From Dactylellina haptotyla (lineage: Eukaryota; Ascomycota; Orbiliomycetes; Orbiliales; Orbiliaceae): 64,000 nucleotides of DNA. The DNA is taken from the NCBI GenBank assembly GCA_031310005.1, contig CM062386.1, positions 1,984,001 to 2,048,000 of the forward strand, written 5' to 3'. The notes beneath the pieces are model-generated. The model had not been told where the DNA came from, did no database searches, and saw nothing but the letters and a program-made list of their open reading frames with translations. This document shows, piece by piece, positions 22,473 through 33,641 of the stretch (position 1 is its first letter; every line of letters begins with the position of its first letter). Both the position numbers and the translations under genes were made by a program.

Positions 22473-24500
22473 ATGAAGGGAGCTATTCAAATCCTCGGAG
22501 CCTTCGCTGCTGTCCAGGCAGTCTCTGCTACCTACATCGACTGGACCCAACCTTTCAACAGCTATGACTGCGGTGGCAAGCAGTGCGGTGGCCGCGACAA
22601 GTTCGAGCCTCCAACCTACTCCAGCGAGAAGTGTACCCCAAAGCAATACACCGGCTACGACTTCTCTGACGCCCCAGATGGCGATCTTCCAAAGTACGAC
22701 GACTTTGATTTCTCCGGATACAAGTGCCAACAGAGCAAGCTCCAGAGGCGAACTGGACGTGGACAAGGAAACAAGTGCGCGTCCTCCTACGTCGAGCCTG
22801 AGACCTATGGCAATGAGATCAAGTGCGGCAAGAAGTTCTCCGTCGACGAGTTCGACGTCTCTCTCGAGTACGAGTCCGTTCTCGAGTTCACCTACGGTAT
22901 GCCCGATGGTTCCAGCTGCAAGCACGTCCACAGCTGCGGTACCGGCATCACCTCCGTCAAGAACACCCAGTGCGGTGGAGCCAAGAGTGTGAAGTGCAAG
23001 ATCCACAAGAGCTCCAATAACAAGAAGAAGTGCAAGTTCAACGTCCATCACATCAAGTTCCGATGTGACACCACTACCACTACTTCTCAGTCCGTTCCAC
23101 CAACCACCTCTGACGCCGTCTCAACCACATCTGTCTGCACTGACTATACCTGTACCGCTGGCACCACCACTTCTGAGGCTGTTTCTACTACCTCGGTCTG
23201 CACTGATTACACTTGCACCGCTGGCACGACCTCTTCTTCCGAAGCTGTCTCCACTACTTCTTCCGTGTGCACTGACTACACTTGCACTGCCGGAACTACT
23301 ACTACTTCTGAGGCCGTTCCTACTACCGGCCCATGCACTGAGTACTCCTGCACTGCTGGCACGACCACCTCCGACGCTGCCGCGACTACCTCTTCGGTCT
23401 GCACTGACTATACTTGCACTGCTGGTACTACTTCCTCTTCTTCTGAGGCTGGTTCTACTTCCTCGGTTTGCACTGAGTATTCTTGCACCGCTACCACCAC
23501 CGAAGCCGTTCCTACCACTGCTCCTACCACTGCTCCATGCACTGAGTATTCTTGCACTGCTGGAACCACCACCACCTCTGAGGCTGCTCCAACCACTACC
23601 CCATGCACCGAGTATTCTTGCACTGGTGTCCCAACCAGCTCTGGCGCCGTTCCAACTACTTCTGATGTCTATATCCCACCAACTGACGTTTATGTTCCAC
23701 CAATGAACACTAGCGTTCCATACGAGACTCTCCCACCAACTGGAACTGAGACCCTCCCACCAGCCGGAACCAATGTCTACACCACCATGCCAAGCGTTCC
23801 TGTTGAGACCGGCTGCCCACCAGTCCTCCCACAGTGCATGGAGACCTGGACCAAGATCACCCAGTGCATTAACAGCGGTGATGTCAAGTGTCTCTGCCCC
23901 AACCCCGAGTACATCAAGAACGTCGCTGCCTGCGTTGAAGCCTGGGGTGTCGATGATGACGAGGTTGCCAAGGCTCTCGAGTACATGCAAGGTCTCTGCG
24001 CCGACCAGATCCCAGAGAACCCAGCCATTGTCACTTGCGTTCCTACCTATGTCTCCCTCCCACCAGCTAGCTCTGGTGGTGCCACTACCATCACTGTCTC
24101 CACCACCGTCGTTGTTCCATGCACCACCGAGCCAGCCTCCGTGACCGAGAAGCCAGGTTACGTTCCAAGCTACATCACTGAGGTCGTTGCTACCACTGTC
24201 ACTGTCTGCCCAGTCAAGCTCGTCACCACCGAGCCATCCAAGCCAGTCTTGGTTCCAGGAACCATCACCGCTCCTCCATACGTCCCAGCTCCATCCACCA
24301 TGCCAGCTACCATGCCAGCTCAGTACACCACTCCAGTTTACGTTCCAACTACCATGGCTACTGCCTACCCAACTGGCCCATCTGGCAACGGTACGACTCC
24401 AAACCCACCAATTGCCACTGGTGCCGCATCTTCCATCAAGGCTTTCAGCAGCCTCATGGCGGTCGGTATCATCGGTGTTGTCGCCTTGATCATGGCTTAA
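22473..24500 (+). CDS. CFEM-like, repeat-containing cell-wall protein with probable GPI anchor, 675 aa
   Basis: Single exon. A signal peptide (MKGAIQILGAFAAVQAVSA) is followed by a Cys-rich N-terminal domain with about 12 cysteines (residues 20-200) of unknown family. Eight Thr-rich repeats built on C-T-(D/E)-Y-(S/T)-C-T follow (about 221-397), then a Pro-rich linker. A CFEM-like domain occupies about 448-522, with cysteines at 448, 455, 465, 473, 475, 487, 509 and 522, including the CLC pair after GDVK. A Thr/Pro-rich stalk leads to a C-terminal small-residue plus hydrophobic tail (SSLMAVGIIGVVALIMA) that fits GPI attachment. Known: CFEM proteins are fungal surface proteins involved in wall integrity, haem-iron capture or pathogenicity. 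The spacing between the first two cysteines (six residues instead of three) is unusual. The strong Thr codon repetition creates long antisense frames that are not genes. Confidence 0.88.
   Translation: MKGAIQILGAFAAVQAVSATYIDWTQPFNSYDCGGKQCGGRDKFEPPTYSSEKCTPKQYTGYDFSDAPDGDLPKYDDFDFSGYKCQQSKLQRRTGRGQGNKCASSYVEPETYGNEIKCGKKFSVDEFDVSLEYESVLEFTYGMPDGSSCKHVHSCGTGITSVKNTQCGGAKSVKCKIHKSSNNKKKCKFNVHHIKFRCDTTTTTSQSVPPTTSDAVSTTSVCTDYTCTAGTTTSEAVSTTSVCTDYTCTAGTTSSSEAVSTTSSVCTDYTCTAGTTTTSEAVPTTGPCTEYSCTAGTTTSDAAATTSSVCTDYTCTAGTTSSSSEAGSTSSVCTEYSCTATTTEAVPTTAPTTAPCTEYSCTAGTTTTSEAAPTTTPCTEYSCTGVPTSSGAVPTTSDVYIPPTDVYVPPMNTSVPYETLPPTGTETLPPAGTNVYTTMPSVPVETGCPPVLPQCMETWTKITQCINSGDVKCLCPNPEYIKNVAACVEAWGVDDDEVAKALEYMQGLCADQIPENPAIVTCVPTYVSLPPASSGGATTITVSTTVVVPCTTEPASVTEKPGYVPSYITEVVATTVTVCPVKLVTTEPSKPVLVPGTITAPPYVPAPSTMPATMPAQYTTPVYVPTTMATAYPTGPSGNGTTPNPPIATGAASSIKAFSSLMAVGIIGVVALIMA
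23133..23663 (+). repeat. Eight imperfect coding tandem repeats (CT[D/E]Y[S/T]CT unit)
   Basis: Eight units of about 20-24 residues, each beginning (V/P)CT(D/E)Y(S/T)CT and continuing AGTTTSEAxxTT-like, lie inside the CFEM gene. Two subtypes alternate: VCTDYTC (units 1-3 and 5) and PCTEYSC (units 4, 7 and 8). Unit 6 is mixed (VCTEYSC). Each keeps two cysteines five residues apart. The variable Ser/Thr spacer length suggests unit slippage. Copy number probably varies between strains. Confidence 0.85.
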
Positions 24501-25519
24501 ACCTCCACTTTCCTTTCATGACCTGAAATAATATTTCCTTTTTTACCATCCCTCAAAATATAGTTGATCAACATTTCCTTTTTCCTGTCACCAACTGCAT
24601 GATACATTCCACCCCCCCCTTGCCTCTGCCATACAGCGCAGAACTGGAACACGGCAAGACCTAATAATATCTACGACCTGCATATAGACAGCAGATATTT
24701 TATTCAATATCTTCGCTTCATACCCTCATTACTGGATCTTGATTTTGTTATAAAGAGACTCACCGGATACACTCCTTTGCATAGCGACTGGACGTTTGGG
24801 CAATTTTTTACTTTTTTTACACCTGTGGATTTTTTCTTTCCCCCTGTATATCGAAAATCAAAAGAATCTTGATGTTGATAATCAATAATCTAAAACTAGT
24901 ATACTAGTATACTCTAACCTACATATTTCGTTCATATTCTCGCTTCGTAGTTGCGAATCCGAGTCGTTCCAAGTTGAAGATTCCGGATTAGGAAATTGGC
25001 AAGGATCTTCCAAAAATACAACGCGTCGCAGCATGCGCCCCAGAATCAGAATTTTTGTGGGCGCTTCACCAAACTCTGGAACACTGTTTGACTTAACCCT
25101 CAGCGCCTGCTTGTTCGAGCTACCACAACGATGAAGCGGGGGGGAAAAAAGAAAGAGAAAAAGAAGGATCTAAGAGGGTTGGAAAAGGAAGGAAAGAAGG
25201 AAAGGAATAAAGCCAAAATGTACGTCACAAGCACTGGGCACAGCCTGACTTCGTAGTTTTAGACAGTTTCGTCACCAGACTGTGGTTGCGTTGCTAACCA
25301 AGGAGCAAAACCACAGATTCACACAGCCACTTCAAAATTTCCAACAAATCTCGAGAATACAGAATAAGTAATACCAATTTAATTGAAAATTTGGGAAATA
25401 TCTTTAGAAAGAGAAACAATATACTCTTTGTGAACAGTCTGGCTATCTCTACGAATAACAGATTCTTGTTGAACTTTTTAACCGCGCCAACCAAGGCGGC
25501 TGATATCCGGATCAATCGA
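24501..25519. other. Intergenic region between convergent genes
   Basis: 3' flanks of the CFEM gene (plus) and the I66-like gene (minus). T-rich runs of a likely 3' untranslated region occur at about 24530-24850, and a 14-base perfect palindrome (ACTAGTATACTAGT) at 24895-24908. A purine-rich stretch lies at about 25140-25210. No gene seen. Confidence 0.45.
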
Positions 25520-26379
25520 TCAGGCGCAGAACTTGCGCTCCCTCTTCCCGTAGCCGAACCTGCCCTGCCCTCTATGTCTATGTTCCTCGCCTCCCTCGCG
25601 GTTGTGTCGATTTCCACTGTACGAGTGCTCGTAGCGGATCTCATCTTGTTGGACAATGCCCTCTGTTACGCTAATGAGCTCGAAAACTTGACTGGCACTG
25701 TCCGCGGCGTCGGGATCTTTGAGTAAAATCTAGATATTTCACAGATTCTCATATATTTAGAATACCACCCGTTTCGTAAGGCTACCGTGTGGAGTATGAG
25801 GCGACACTAACCCTATTCCCGTTCACGCTAGGACCGTTAGATGGGTCTACGCTCCAGTACTTCCCATCTCGCGCGCGAATCCTACAATAACAAAATCAAA
25901 ATGTTTACATATTAACTTCTGCTCGTCGATAATTTTTGGATTTGCTAATTCGCTAACCTGAAAAGCCTACCCTGTGGACCGATTGGCTCAAGCTTCCAGA
26001 CGGGATCATAGTCTGCGCTTCCGCCCGGATACAAGTAGGCTGCGACGCTATCGCCGTACGGGCTTGTTCTCGCGCCATCTGCTTCGAGGATATACTCTGT
26101 TCTGTCTTCCGACTCTGGGGCTGGTGTAATAATCCAGTACTATGAATATTTTCTTTCGATCAGCATATGTATTGAAAAAACTGGGGCATGATTGCGACTA
26201 TTCGGGGCCAGGTGATTTATAATTACCCTTGGGACCGGGTATCCAGCTCCAGTTGGAAGTTGGTATATCTGTTTTGGTAGAAGGGAACGATCCTCCGCTA
26301 TGGTGCGTCCAACAAATTTAGAGAAATAGGAGTCATATTCTGATTTTATATAGTATCGTCCTGGACGAAGCAACGACAT
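25520..26379 (-). CDS. Beta-trefoil protein resembling I66 peptidase inhibitors, 204 aa, four exons
   Basis: Exons are 26379-26227, 26139-25958, 25881-25812 and 25729-25520. Introns start GTAATT, GTTAGC and GTTAGT, all end in TAG, and phases agree. The protein has no signal peptide. It shows MSLLRPGRYYIKSE, FVGRTIAEDRSLLPKQIYQL, YWIITPAPESEDRTEYIL, DPVWKLEPIG, LFRIRARDGKYWSVDP and SQVFELISV. This strand order and the VGR-x3-EDRSLLPK motif are what I associate with fungal I66-type (cospin-like) serine peptidase inhibitors of the beta-trefoil fold. Known: such cytosolic inhibitors are thought to protect against proteases of grazers or competitors. Odd: a charged tail of about 45 residues (rich in H, R, E, G) follows the usual end at FELISV. 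A missed last intron could explain it. No inhibitory loop residue can be assigned, and a lectin-like role is the alternative. Confidence 0.65.
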
Positions 26380-27356
26380 TTTGGCGAGGTTCTGTATCGA
26401 TAAAGTTAAAGGGGAATTTTCTTAGAGATAGCTTGTAGCCGTTAGATTTACGGATTGCCTGCACCGGTTTGGTGAATGGGGTTCACTAGGTATTTATGGG
26501 CGAAATCCCCTGGCACAATCATCTCTCATTCTATGACGCTATTCTGAAATAAAGGGACACCATCGCAGGTCTTTTGAATTCGACTTGTATTAAAGAATCG
26601 TTACGGGATTGTTCCGATACCTGCTTTCGGTCCCTTCGCGATTTTAATAGGTCTAGATCTAGCTTTGGGTGTGGATAGCGACCAAAATGTGAGGTGATTC
26701 AAGAAGAGTGCGACCCGGTTAGCGAATCTAGTGATTCTGCCGATCATCTGTGTACTACTCCAACCTCCTTCCGATCCTCGATGCGAAGACATAACCATTA
26801 ACTGGACGGATTCTAGCATCACGATCCAACCGAGTCGTTGCGTACTGTTACACAACAGATGGACTCTAACTCACAATTTGTGACCGGTTCGGGTGAATAC
26901 CCCGAGCTGGGATATATAAAAACTGTGAAACATAGATATAACAGTATTTCTAGATAGCGTCTGTTTCTTAGCGGAGACTAGTGCTCCTACGTATAAGATT
27001 TACTATGGACCAATCTGATGGCTTGGAGTTCTACATAGTGTGGTACGATTTCACCTGCTTAGGGTTTGATACGCAATGGTTTCAATTTGTGATATTAGGG
27101 GCACTATCGTATGGAGGTATAGCATTATTACAGCAAAATAGAATTTGGTAGAGGGTGAGGGGATTATTGGCTCTGCCTTTCCAGAATACAAAAAAAAGGA
27201 ACACTGTTGTGGGCATAGTGATTCGTGAACTTGGTGGAACAGGCTAATTTGCCTCTTAAAGGGTCAAATTCCGCCGTTTACAGAAGTTTCGGCTTGTCAG
27301 CTAAGCGGCTTAAAGAAATTTGGATACCAAAAAAACGGCGTTAATATGCAACTTTA
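26380..27356. other. Intergenic region between two minus-strand genes
   Basis: About 1 kb: promoter of the I66-like gene and 3' side of the chitin-binding gene. TATATAAA occurs at about 26910. No supported gene. The minus-strand frame at 26601-26855 has no motif. Confidence 0.4.
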
Positions 27357-30080
27357 TTAGGGGGGAGCACACTGGCCCCATCCGGATTGGCAACCGGGTC
27401 CGCAATGAGCGGTCGTGATACCACTAAGTTTCAAGTTTGTCAGTCTCTTCACCTACAAATCTAAAGTTCTGCCAATATTCGTTCTAGACTTACCAGTACC
27501 CGTACTGGGAACAACATTGTCCATCATAGTCCCCACCAGAACAAGTAGTTCCAAAATTAATACCACATCGTCCGTCCTCAGATACTCCAGGCTGAATACT
27601 GCAAGAACCACGGACGGAGAATGCAGGTTGACAACCGCCGCCGCAGTACCTTCCGTTGTTACCGCTATGAGGCAGGTTAGTATGATGACAATCATGTAGA
27701 ATACGAAGGAGGTGAAACTTACCACCATCCGTACTGAGAGCAACAGTTTCCCCAAGCGATTGGATCACAGATATAACCATTTCTACCACCACAGGTTCCA
27801 TCAGGGCTCAGATTGGAGTTTGAGCATTCGCCAAAACCGCGCTGGCAGTTGACGATGCAATGGAGGGCATCGCGGCCGCAAGTTCCAGAGCGCGAACAAC
27901 ATGGGCCAAACGAGCTTCCAAAGCAGCTGAAACCGCTCGATGGGCCACAGGTGCCATTTGGATCGACCGAAGGTGTACTTGGTTCAGCGGTCTGAGAGCT
28001 GGTGAAAGAGGAAGGAATAGTGGTAGTACTTGGAATTTCGGCAGCGTCACTAACGGAGCTAGAAACCGAGCTAATTGAACTAACTGACGAGCTAGAAAAG
28101 GAACTTGTAGCACCAGGATCGGAATCGACAGTTGAAGTGCTAGAGATAGAACCTGAAGTTGTAGTAGAGGTCACTAGTCGTGTTGGATACGAATAATACC
28201 AAGGATAAGGGTAATATTGGTAATAAGGGTACTTTGTGCTTTCGGTGATGGTCGTTGTCCCAATGGTTACGAAAGAAGGAATAGTGCTGGTAAAAGTTGA
28301 TGTTGTGACCGTACCGGGATCAGAAATTGTAGAAGTTTCCGTAAAGATTGATGAACTGGACGTGAAAATTGATGTCACAGTTGTGGTGTTGCCAGAAATC
28401 GTTATTGTTGAAGTCCCAATGCTCGTCGTATTTCCAAAGGAACTTGTAAAGGTTGAAGTGGTTACATTGGCTGTGACGGTCGAGCTACTTTCCGATGTGG
28501 AAGTTACAGTTCCTGGATCCGAAATAGCAGTTGAGCTTGTAGTAGTGGTGGTCACAGTAGAGTTGAGTGATGATGCCGTCGTCGATTCGGAAGTAGATAT
28601 ACTACTAGAATTGCTCAAGGTGGAGGGTGATGAGATCGTCAATGTTGTAGTACTTGTTGCATTGAAGGACGTGACCGTTGAGAAGCTACTGGCCGACGAT
28701 TCTGTGACAGTCTCAGGCTCCGAAATGACAGTCGAGCTACCAGTAGTGCTGGGGATTGTGACCGTGGTTGTGGAGTTGAAAATTGTGGTAGTGACATTCC
28801 CTGTCAACGTATAGGAGCTAGAAGTAGTGCTGGATATATTGAAGGAAGTCAAAGCAGAAAAGCTTGTTGTGGATGTAGTTTCGGGCTCCGATATGAGACT
28901 TGAGCTAGAGCTTGGTATCGTGACTGTTGTTGTGCTGGTGGCATTGATTGACGTAGCGAGGCTGCTGGTCGAAGTTGTAGAAGCTCCGGGATCTGAGATA
29001 ACAGATTCATTGCTGGTCCCTGAGCTTGATGCTGTTGTCGTGACAGTTGTTGTAGCATTAAAAGACGTGACAGTTAAGATGCTGATAGTACTGCTTGATA
29101 TAACAGTCGTTCCTGGGTCCGAGATCAAGCTGGATGAACTGGATGTGGAAGTTGATGGCTCGGTGACAGTTGTAGTTGTGGTGGCATTAACTGTAGCGAT
29201 AGAACTAATAGAGGAGCTGGTGGTTGAGGTGATCACAGGTTCAGATATCACGGAAGAACTGATGCTGGAAATCGAAGAACTCGAACCAAGAGATACTGTA
29301 CTAGTACTAGTATTGGTTATAGTGATCGTCGTGAAGGAGGATGAAGATGCCTCCGTTTCAGGGATTGAGATTACGGATGAAGATTCAGTGGACGTGGTGG
29401 TCGGGGAGCTTATAGAAGAGACAGACGAGGTGCTTATCCATGTTAATGAATGGTACATGCCTTAGGGTACGGAGATATCTTATATACCTAGTTCCGGTTT
29501 CAGTTACTGTGACAGTTGTGAAAACGGTTGTCGTGCTGCTTGTATCCTGGGATATTACGGATGAAGTTGAACTCCCGGTGGTAGTCGTGTTGGAAGCAGT
29601 TGTAGTCTCTCGAGAGGTGATAGAACTGGTCGAAGATGACTCCGTGCTGGATTGTCCGGTTGTAGTAGTGCTAATGTCCCCAGAGGTGATTAATCCTGAG
29701 GAAGAGCTTGAAGCCTCTGTCGAGATAGAGCTGGACTGGGTTGAAGTGCTTTCAGCAGAAGTACTACTCGAGCTTGCGCTACTGGTGGTGCCCTGGTGTG
29801 GTGGATAGTAAGGCGGATAATATGGAGCAGGGTAATAGTAGTAGTTACCCGGCTCAGGAACGGGCTTTGCGGAGCGTTTTTGAGGACGACGTTTGCCCGT
29901 AGCACGCTTGGAAGGAGTATCACGTGGCTTGGAGACTGAAGAAGCGGCAGTGTTTGAATCCCGGCCAAAGAGATCTAGGGCAGCGGGGTTTCGATTAACC
30001 GGTTGGAGGCCATTCGCAGGAAAGTACCAACAGAGAAGGGCAAGACCCAGGAGCCAATGTCCCAGGTTGAGTAGAATCAT
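27357..30080 (-). CDS. Secreted chitin-binding protein with long Ser/Thr stalk and three ChtBD1 domains, 838 aa, four exons
   Basis: Exons are 30080-29488, 29408-27723, 27664-27494 and 27423-27357. All introns are 58-79 nt and in phase. A signal peptide (MILLNLGHWLLGLALLCWYF) is followed by a basic segment with KR sites (about 58-72) and a Tyr/Pro motif NYYYYPAPYYPPYYPPH. About 580 residues of Ser/Thr-rich sequence follow, with some nine imperfect IS(D/E)P-led repeats. A second Tyr-rich motif (YPYYQYYPYPWYYSYP) precedes three hevein-like chitin-binding (ChtBD1) modules at about 680-726, 733-780 and 790-835. The last two have the family motifs CGGRNGYIC and NCCSQYGWCG, and QCCSQYGYCG. Module 1 has CCSRSGTCG, lacking the usual aromatic residue. 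Introns 2 and 3 each split the YGxC Cys codon of modules 2 and 3. Inference: an O-mannosylated wall or extracellular adhesin that binds chitin. No enzyme domain is present. Confidence 0.85.
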
Positions 30081-31908
30081 TCTGGCTAATCAATCGTGAG
30101 CGACACATCTCGGAAAAAATGGTATCCTAACATGAATTCCTGAAAGCAAACAAGGAGAGAGGTTGCAATATAATGAACCAGGCACTGGGAGTTCTCAGAT
30201 GGATTTCTATAGCATTATTGAGATCATAAACAGTTCGTGAGAGGAGGGAGAGTTGTCTCGTAGGGGAGAGAAAGAAATTAAATTTTTTAAACGTAGTTAA
30301 GATATGGGATACAGCAAAGTTACTGACAGCAAAGCTGGAAGCGCCAACTCGAAATTGTGGAAACTTGCTTCAATAAGCTAGAAGAAAAAGAGAGAGAATA
30401 CTCACCGACGGTACGAAGTCACCTTCGATAGAATCTTCAAAATCGAAGTAACGAACGATATATATATATATACCAAACTCCAAAAAGCTTCCACCAAAAG
30501 GGAAAAGTGATCTGTTGGCGGGGTTTGATGGATGGTTGATGAAGGTTGATGACGATGGTGGGAGAGAAAGAAGAAGAAGAAGAGGAAGAAGAGGAAGGGA
30601 CGGGGTTACGATGTCGTCGGCGGGGGGTTGAGGTGTCGATGGGTTTGGCAGCACCGCACGCTCGACTGCTCCTACAATTGGCTACAAGCCCTGCCGCTCT
30701 TTAAAGCAGGTGTACACTCCTCACTTTGCCTGCCTTTTGATACCATGGTAAGTCGGTCCTGGCACCATCAGAGGCTCCAGACTCCCAAAGGGTGGCTGAG
30801 TACCCCAGATAGTGCTCATGAGCGTTAGATACATCTTTTCTTGACATCGCACAGCGATCAAACCGGTTTCGAGGAGCTATCGTCGCACTCTCACTGCATT
30901 CAAAACCGCGCGGCACGAGATCTAAACTCAAAACTTGACCAAGAAAGGGGCTAATTTATATTCAAAATCCCCAATATCGCAAAGGTATCTTACCAAGGCT
31001 CTCTGCTATTATCAGGTCGTGATCTCCAAGTCAAGACTACGAAGAGCAAAGTGCTACCTCAAAAAACTCATTATATGCCAAGATCTAATTTCGACAGATT
31101 TCAGCGCGGCATTTAAATCTCGAAAGTATGTTGTCGGAGATTGAGTCGTTAGAATATCGCGGATATCCCTGAGGTATACTGAAGTATCTGCATAATAGCC
31201 GTTCCTGCATTAAATCGCTTGTATTTTATCAGATTGCAAGATAGAAGGCATACCAGCATATGTCAGAGTTCATTGCGTTAAAATGACTTGATCACAAGTC
31301 ACACAAAGCAAGGTGCTCCCGCATGCACGCGAGATTTCGACTTCGGTAACACGGAGTAATTGAAACGTGTTCCACGCCGAAATGACAGGAGCCTCGAAAT
31401 TCCTTACATCCGCATTAATACTATTACCCTCTATTTCTGGTAATTTATCATAGCGTACCTGCCGAAACCGTGTTCAGTTTTAGGTGTTGGGGGTTAGGCG
31501 GCGATATCGGGTGGCGACTTGGTATAGAGGACGCTCTCGAGTAGATATGCATGGAGATAAGAAGTAATCAGCACTTAAGAATTCTCGGCATGAACATAGT
31601 GTAGCATATATGCATAATTTCTGCGAAGTAGGGCGCTATATATCGAGTAACTAGTGATGTAAAGGTATAATATACATTAAAATTGAAAAGAATATACATA
31701 AATGGTAGTTCTCTGTTTAAAAGATGGCCCAAACGTTTAAGCACTGAGAGCCAGAAGGAAATGTAAAACCAAATCAAAATTTTCGCCTTCCAAATGCAAG
31801 ATGATATATGATACAATGCAAGGATAGGATGATTTCTATGCAAAAGGAAAGATACAAGTGTCGTGACTTGAAATCGTGCAAGTGTCGTAAGTTTTTCTCG
31901 CATTCCGA
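30081..31908. other. Promoter of the chitin-binding gene and 3' side of the MCT gene
   Basis: A purine-rich (+ strand) tract with GAA repeats at about 30561-30600 reads as a pyrimidine-rich leader on the minus strand upstream of the chitin-binding gene. A TATATATATATA stretch lies at about 30460-30473. The remainder is AT-rich, without a supported gene. Confidence 0.45.
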
Positions 31909-33641
31909 CTACACCTTAACCCATCGAATCCACTTGGCTCGTCCCTTACCGAATCTCTTTTCAGATTCGGTCTCCCCAGCCAAGTTGTCTTCGAACTCGA
32001 TCTTCCAACCTCTCAGCAACAACATCATAACAGATGCCGCGAGATACATGAATCCAGCGAAGATTTGAGGGTGCAAGTAGTGGCTTTTCTCGACGCCATT
32101 CACCCATGTGGTCTCTCTCAAGGCCAATCCAATGGGCTCCGAGAAAGTCAATGGCGCGATCATGAACAACCAGAGAAGGTTTAACGCCGATGGCAATTGT
32201 TTGAGTGGTACTACTTCGGCGGTGACAGGTGGGACCGTAGTCCAGAAGGTACCGCAAATGGCACCATTGATCAGGGCGAAGAAGATCAAAACGCCGAAGG
32301 ACTTGGCGTTGATCCAGATGATGAAGACGGTGAGGGAGCAGACGAATGTCAATGCACCTGCAATGTTGATGCGACCCCAGCTGTCCGAGTAGAGACCAAC
32401 TAGAGGACGGCCAATGGCCATTCCGAGATTGAGCATGGCTCCCATGATGCTGCCTTGTTTTTGAGTCAGGCCCACAGAGACACCATAGTTGGGCAGAGAA
32501 TACAAAATGACAATCTAATAGGCTCGTTAGCAAGAAACTCCTGGAAAAGACCAAATGCTTTCGTAAAAGGGTAAGACTTACATATCCCAACATACTAAAA
32601 GCACCCCATCCGACCACATACATAAACTCAAACCTTCTGAGGATCTTCAGATCAAACATCTTAATCTCAGGGTTGATCTTCTTGTTTCTATCCTTCACAA
32701 GGATGCTGCAGGTAGTATTGACCACGAACGCCACGATAGCAGTGATGCGGAAGGTCCAAGCCAAACCTAACTGCTGCAGCATGGCATTTGTACCGAGCGA
32801 AAAGGCAAGACCACCCATACCGCTCCCGGCAGCGGCGATTCCATTTGCGACACTGCGTCGCTTATCGAACCACTGAGGAAGGATACCCACAGATGCAACA
32901 AAGATCATTCCCATACCGATACCAAAAAGAGCGCCCTGGGCAAGGTAAAGGTGCCAGATCTTGTACGCAAAGCTAGCTGCGATCAAACTAGAAGCTTGCA
33001 GAACACAACCTAGCAAGAGAGCAACCCTGCTAGAGAAGCGACGGGTCAATAGGTTAGCTAGAGGAGAGATAACCATGCCAACACCGACTGTAACACCTCC
33101 CACGAAAGCGTAGTCTAGAGACGTGGCTTCCGCGAACAGCGGTGGATTATGTGTTAGGTAGTATGACAAGTATACACCATAACTACTATTGATACCCCAT
33201 GTACTATAGAGAGAGAAAATAGAACTGTTAGCTCCTGCATAGCCGCAGTATCATTTAAGTTTAAGCCTTGTAGGTATCTCATGTACTCACCAAGCATTCA
33301 TGAAGAAATTGCAAGCCACGCAAACCCATCCTAAACGTAAAGAATCATTAGCCAACACGTTCCAGGCATACTTCATATTCGAGAAAGTCTGGGATGAAAT
33401 ACACACCATACCCGCCATCTGGAGGCTCACTCTCGTCTACCGGTTCTCCAGCAATCTCAACAGCGTCCTCGGCCTTCTCGCCGCTCACTCTAACCTCCTT
33501 ACTAACAGCTTCATTCGACCGTTCGCTGTTCGCGACGGTGGTGTTCGCGGTAGACACATCTGCGCCAGCTTCAAACTCCTTCTCTGCTCTCTTCTCCTGT
33601 TCGTCCGCGGTCGGATTGTTCAAATCGATCTTTGTATCCAT
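31909..33641 (-). CDS. MFS monocarboxylate-type transporter, 500 aa, four exons
   Basis: Exons are 33641-33407, 33330-33291, 33203-32582 and 32514-31909. Introns are 67-87 nt and phases match. After an acidic, hydrophilic N-terminus (about 75 residues) comes the family signature PPDGGYGWVCV, split by intron 1, leading into TM1. TWGINSSYGVYLSYYL follows, then about 12 hydrophobic segments with LPQWFDKRRSVANG and GRPLVGLYSDSWGR (the loop 8-9 motif). The C-terminus KRFGKGRAKWIRW is basic and cytosolic. Known: the fungal MCT/MCH family sits in plasma or vacuolar membranes. Members carry monocarboxylates or, in some yeast paralogues, other small solutes such as riboflavin, so the substrate cannot be read from sequence. 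The first in-frame ATG is used. The frame is open for three codons further upstream but has no ATG there. Confidence 0.88.

Noticed and set aside
22239-23990. Long minus-strand frames opposite the CFEM gene (22239-23051 and 23121-23990)
   Set aside because: They mirror Thr/Ser codon repeats of the sense gene and have no start context or domains. The sense frame has signal peptide, CFEM and GPI features.
28236-29465. Plus-strand frames of 192 and 212 codons opposite the chitin-binding gene
   Set aside because: Valine/glutamate-rich products are the antisense of Ser/Thr repeats. The sense gene splices cleanly into chitin-binding modules.
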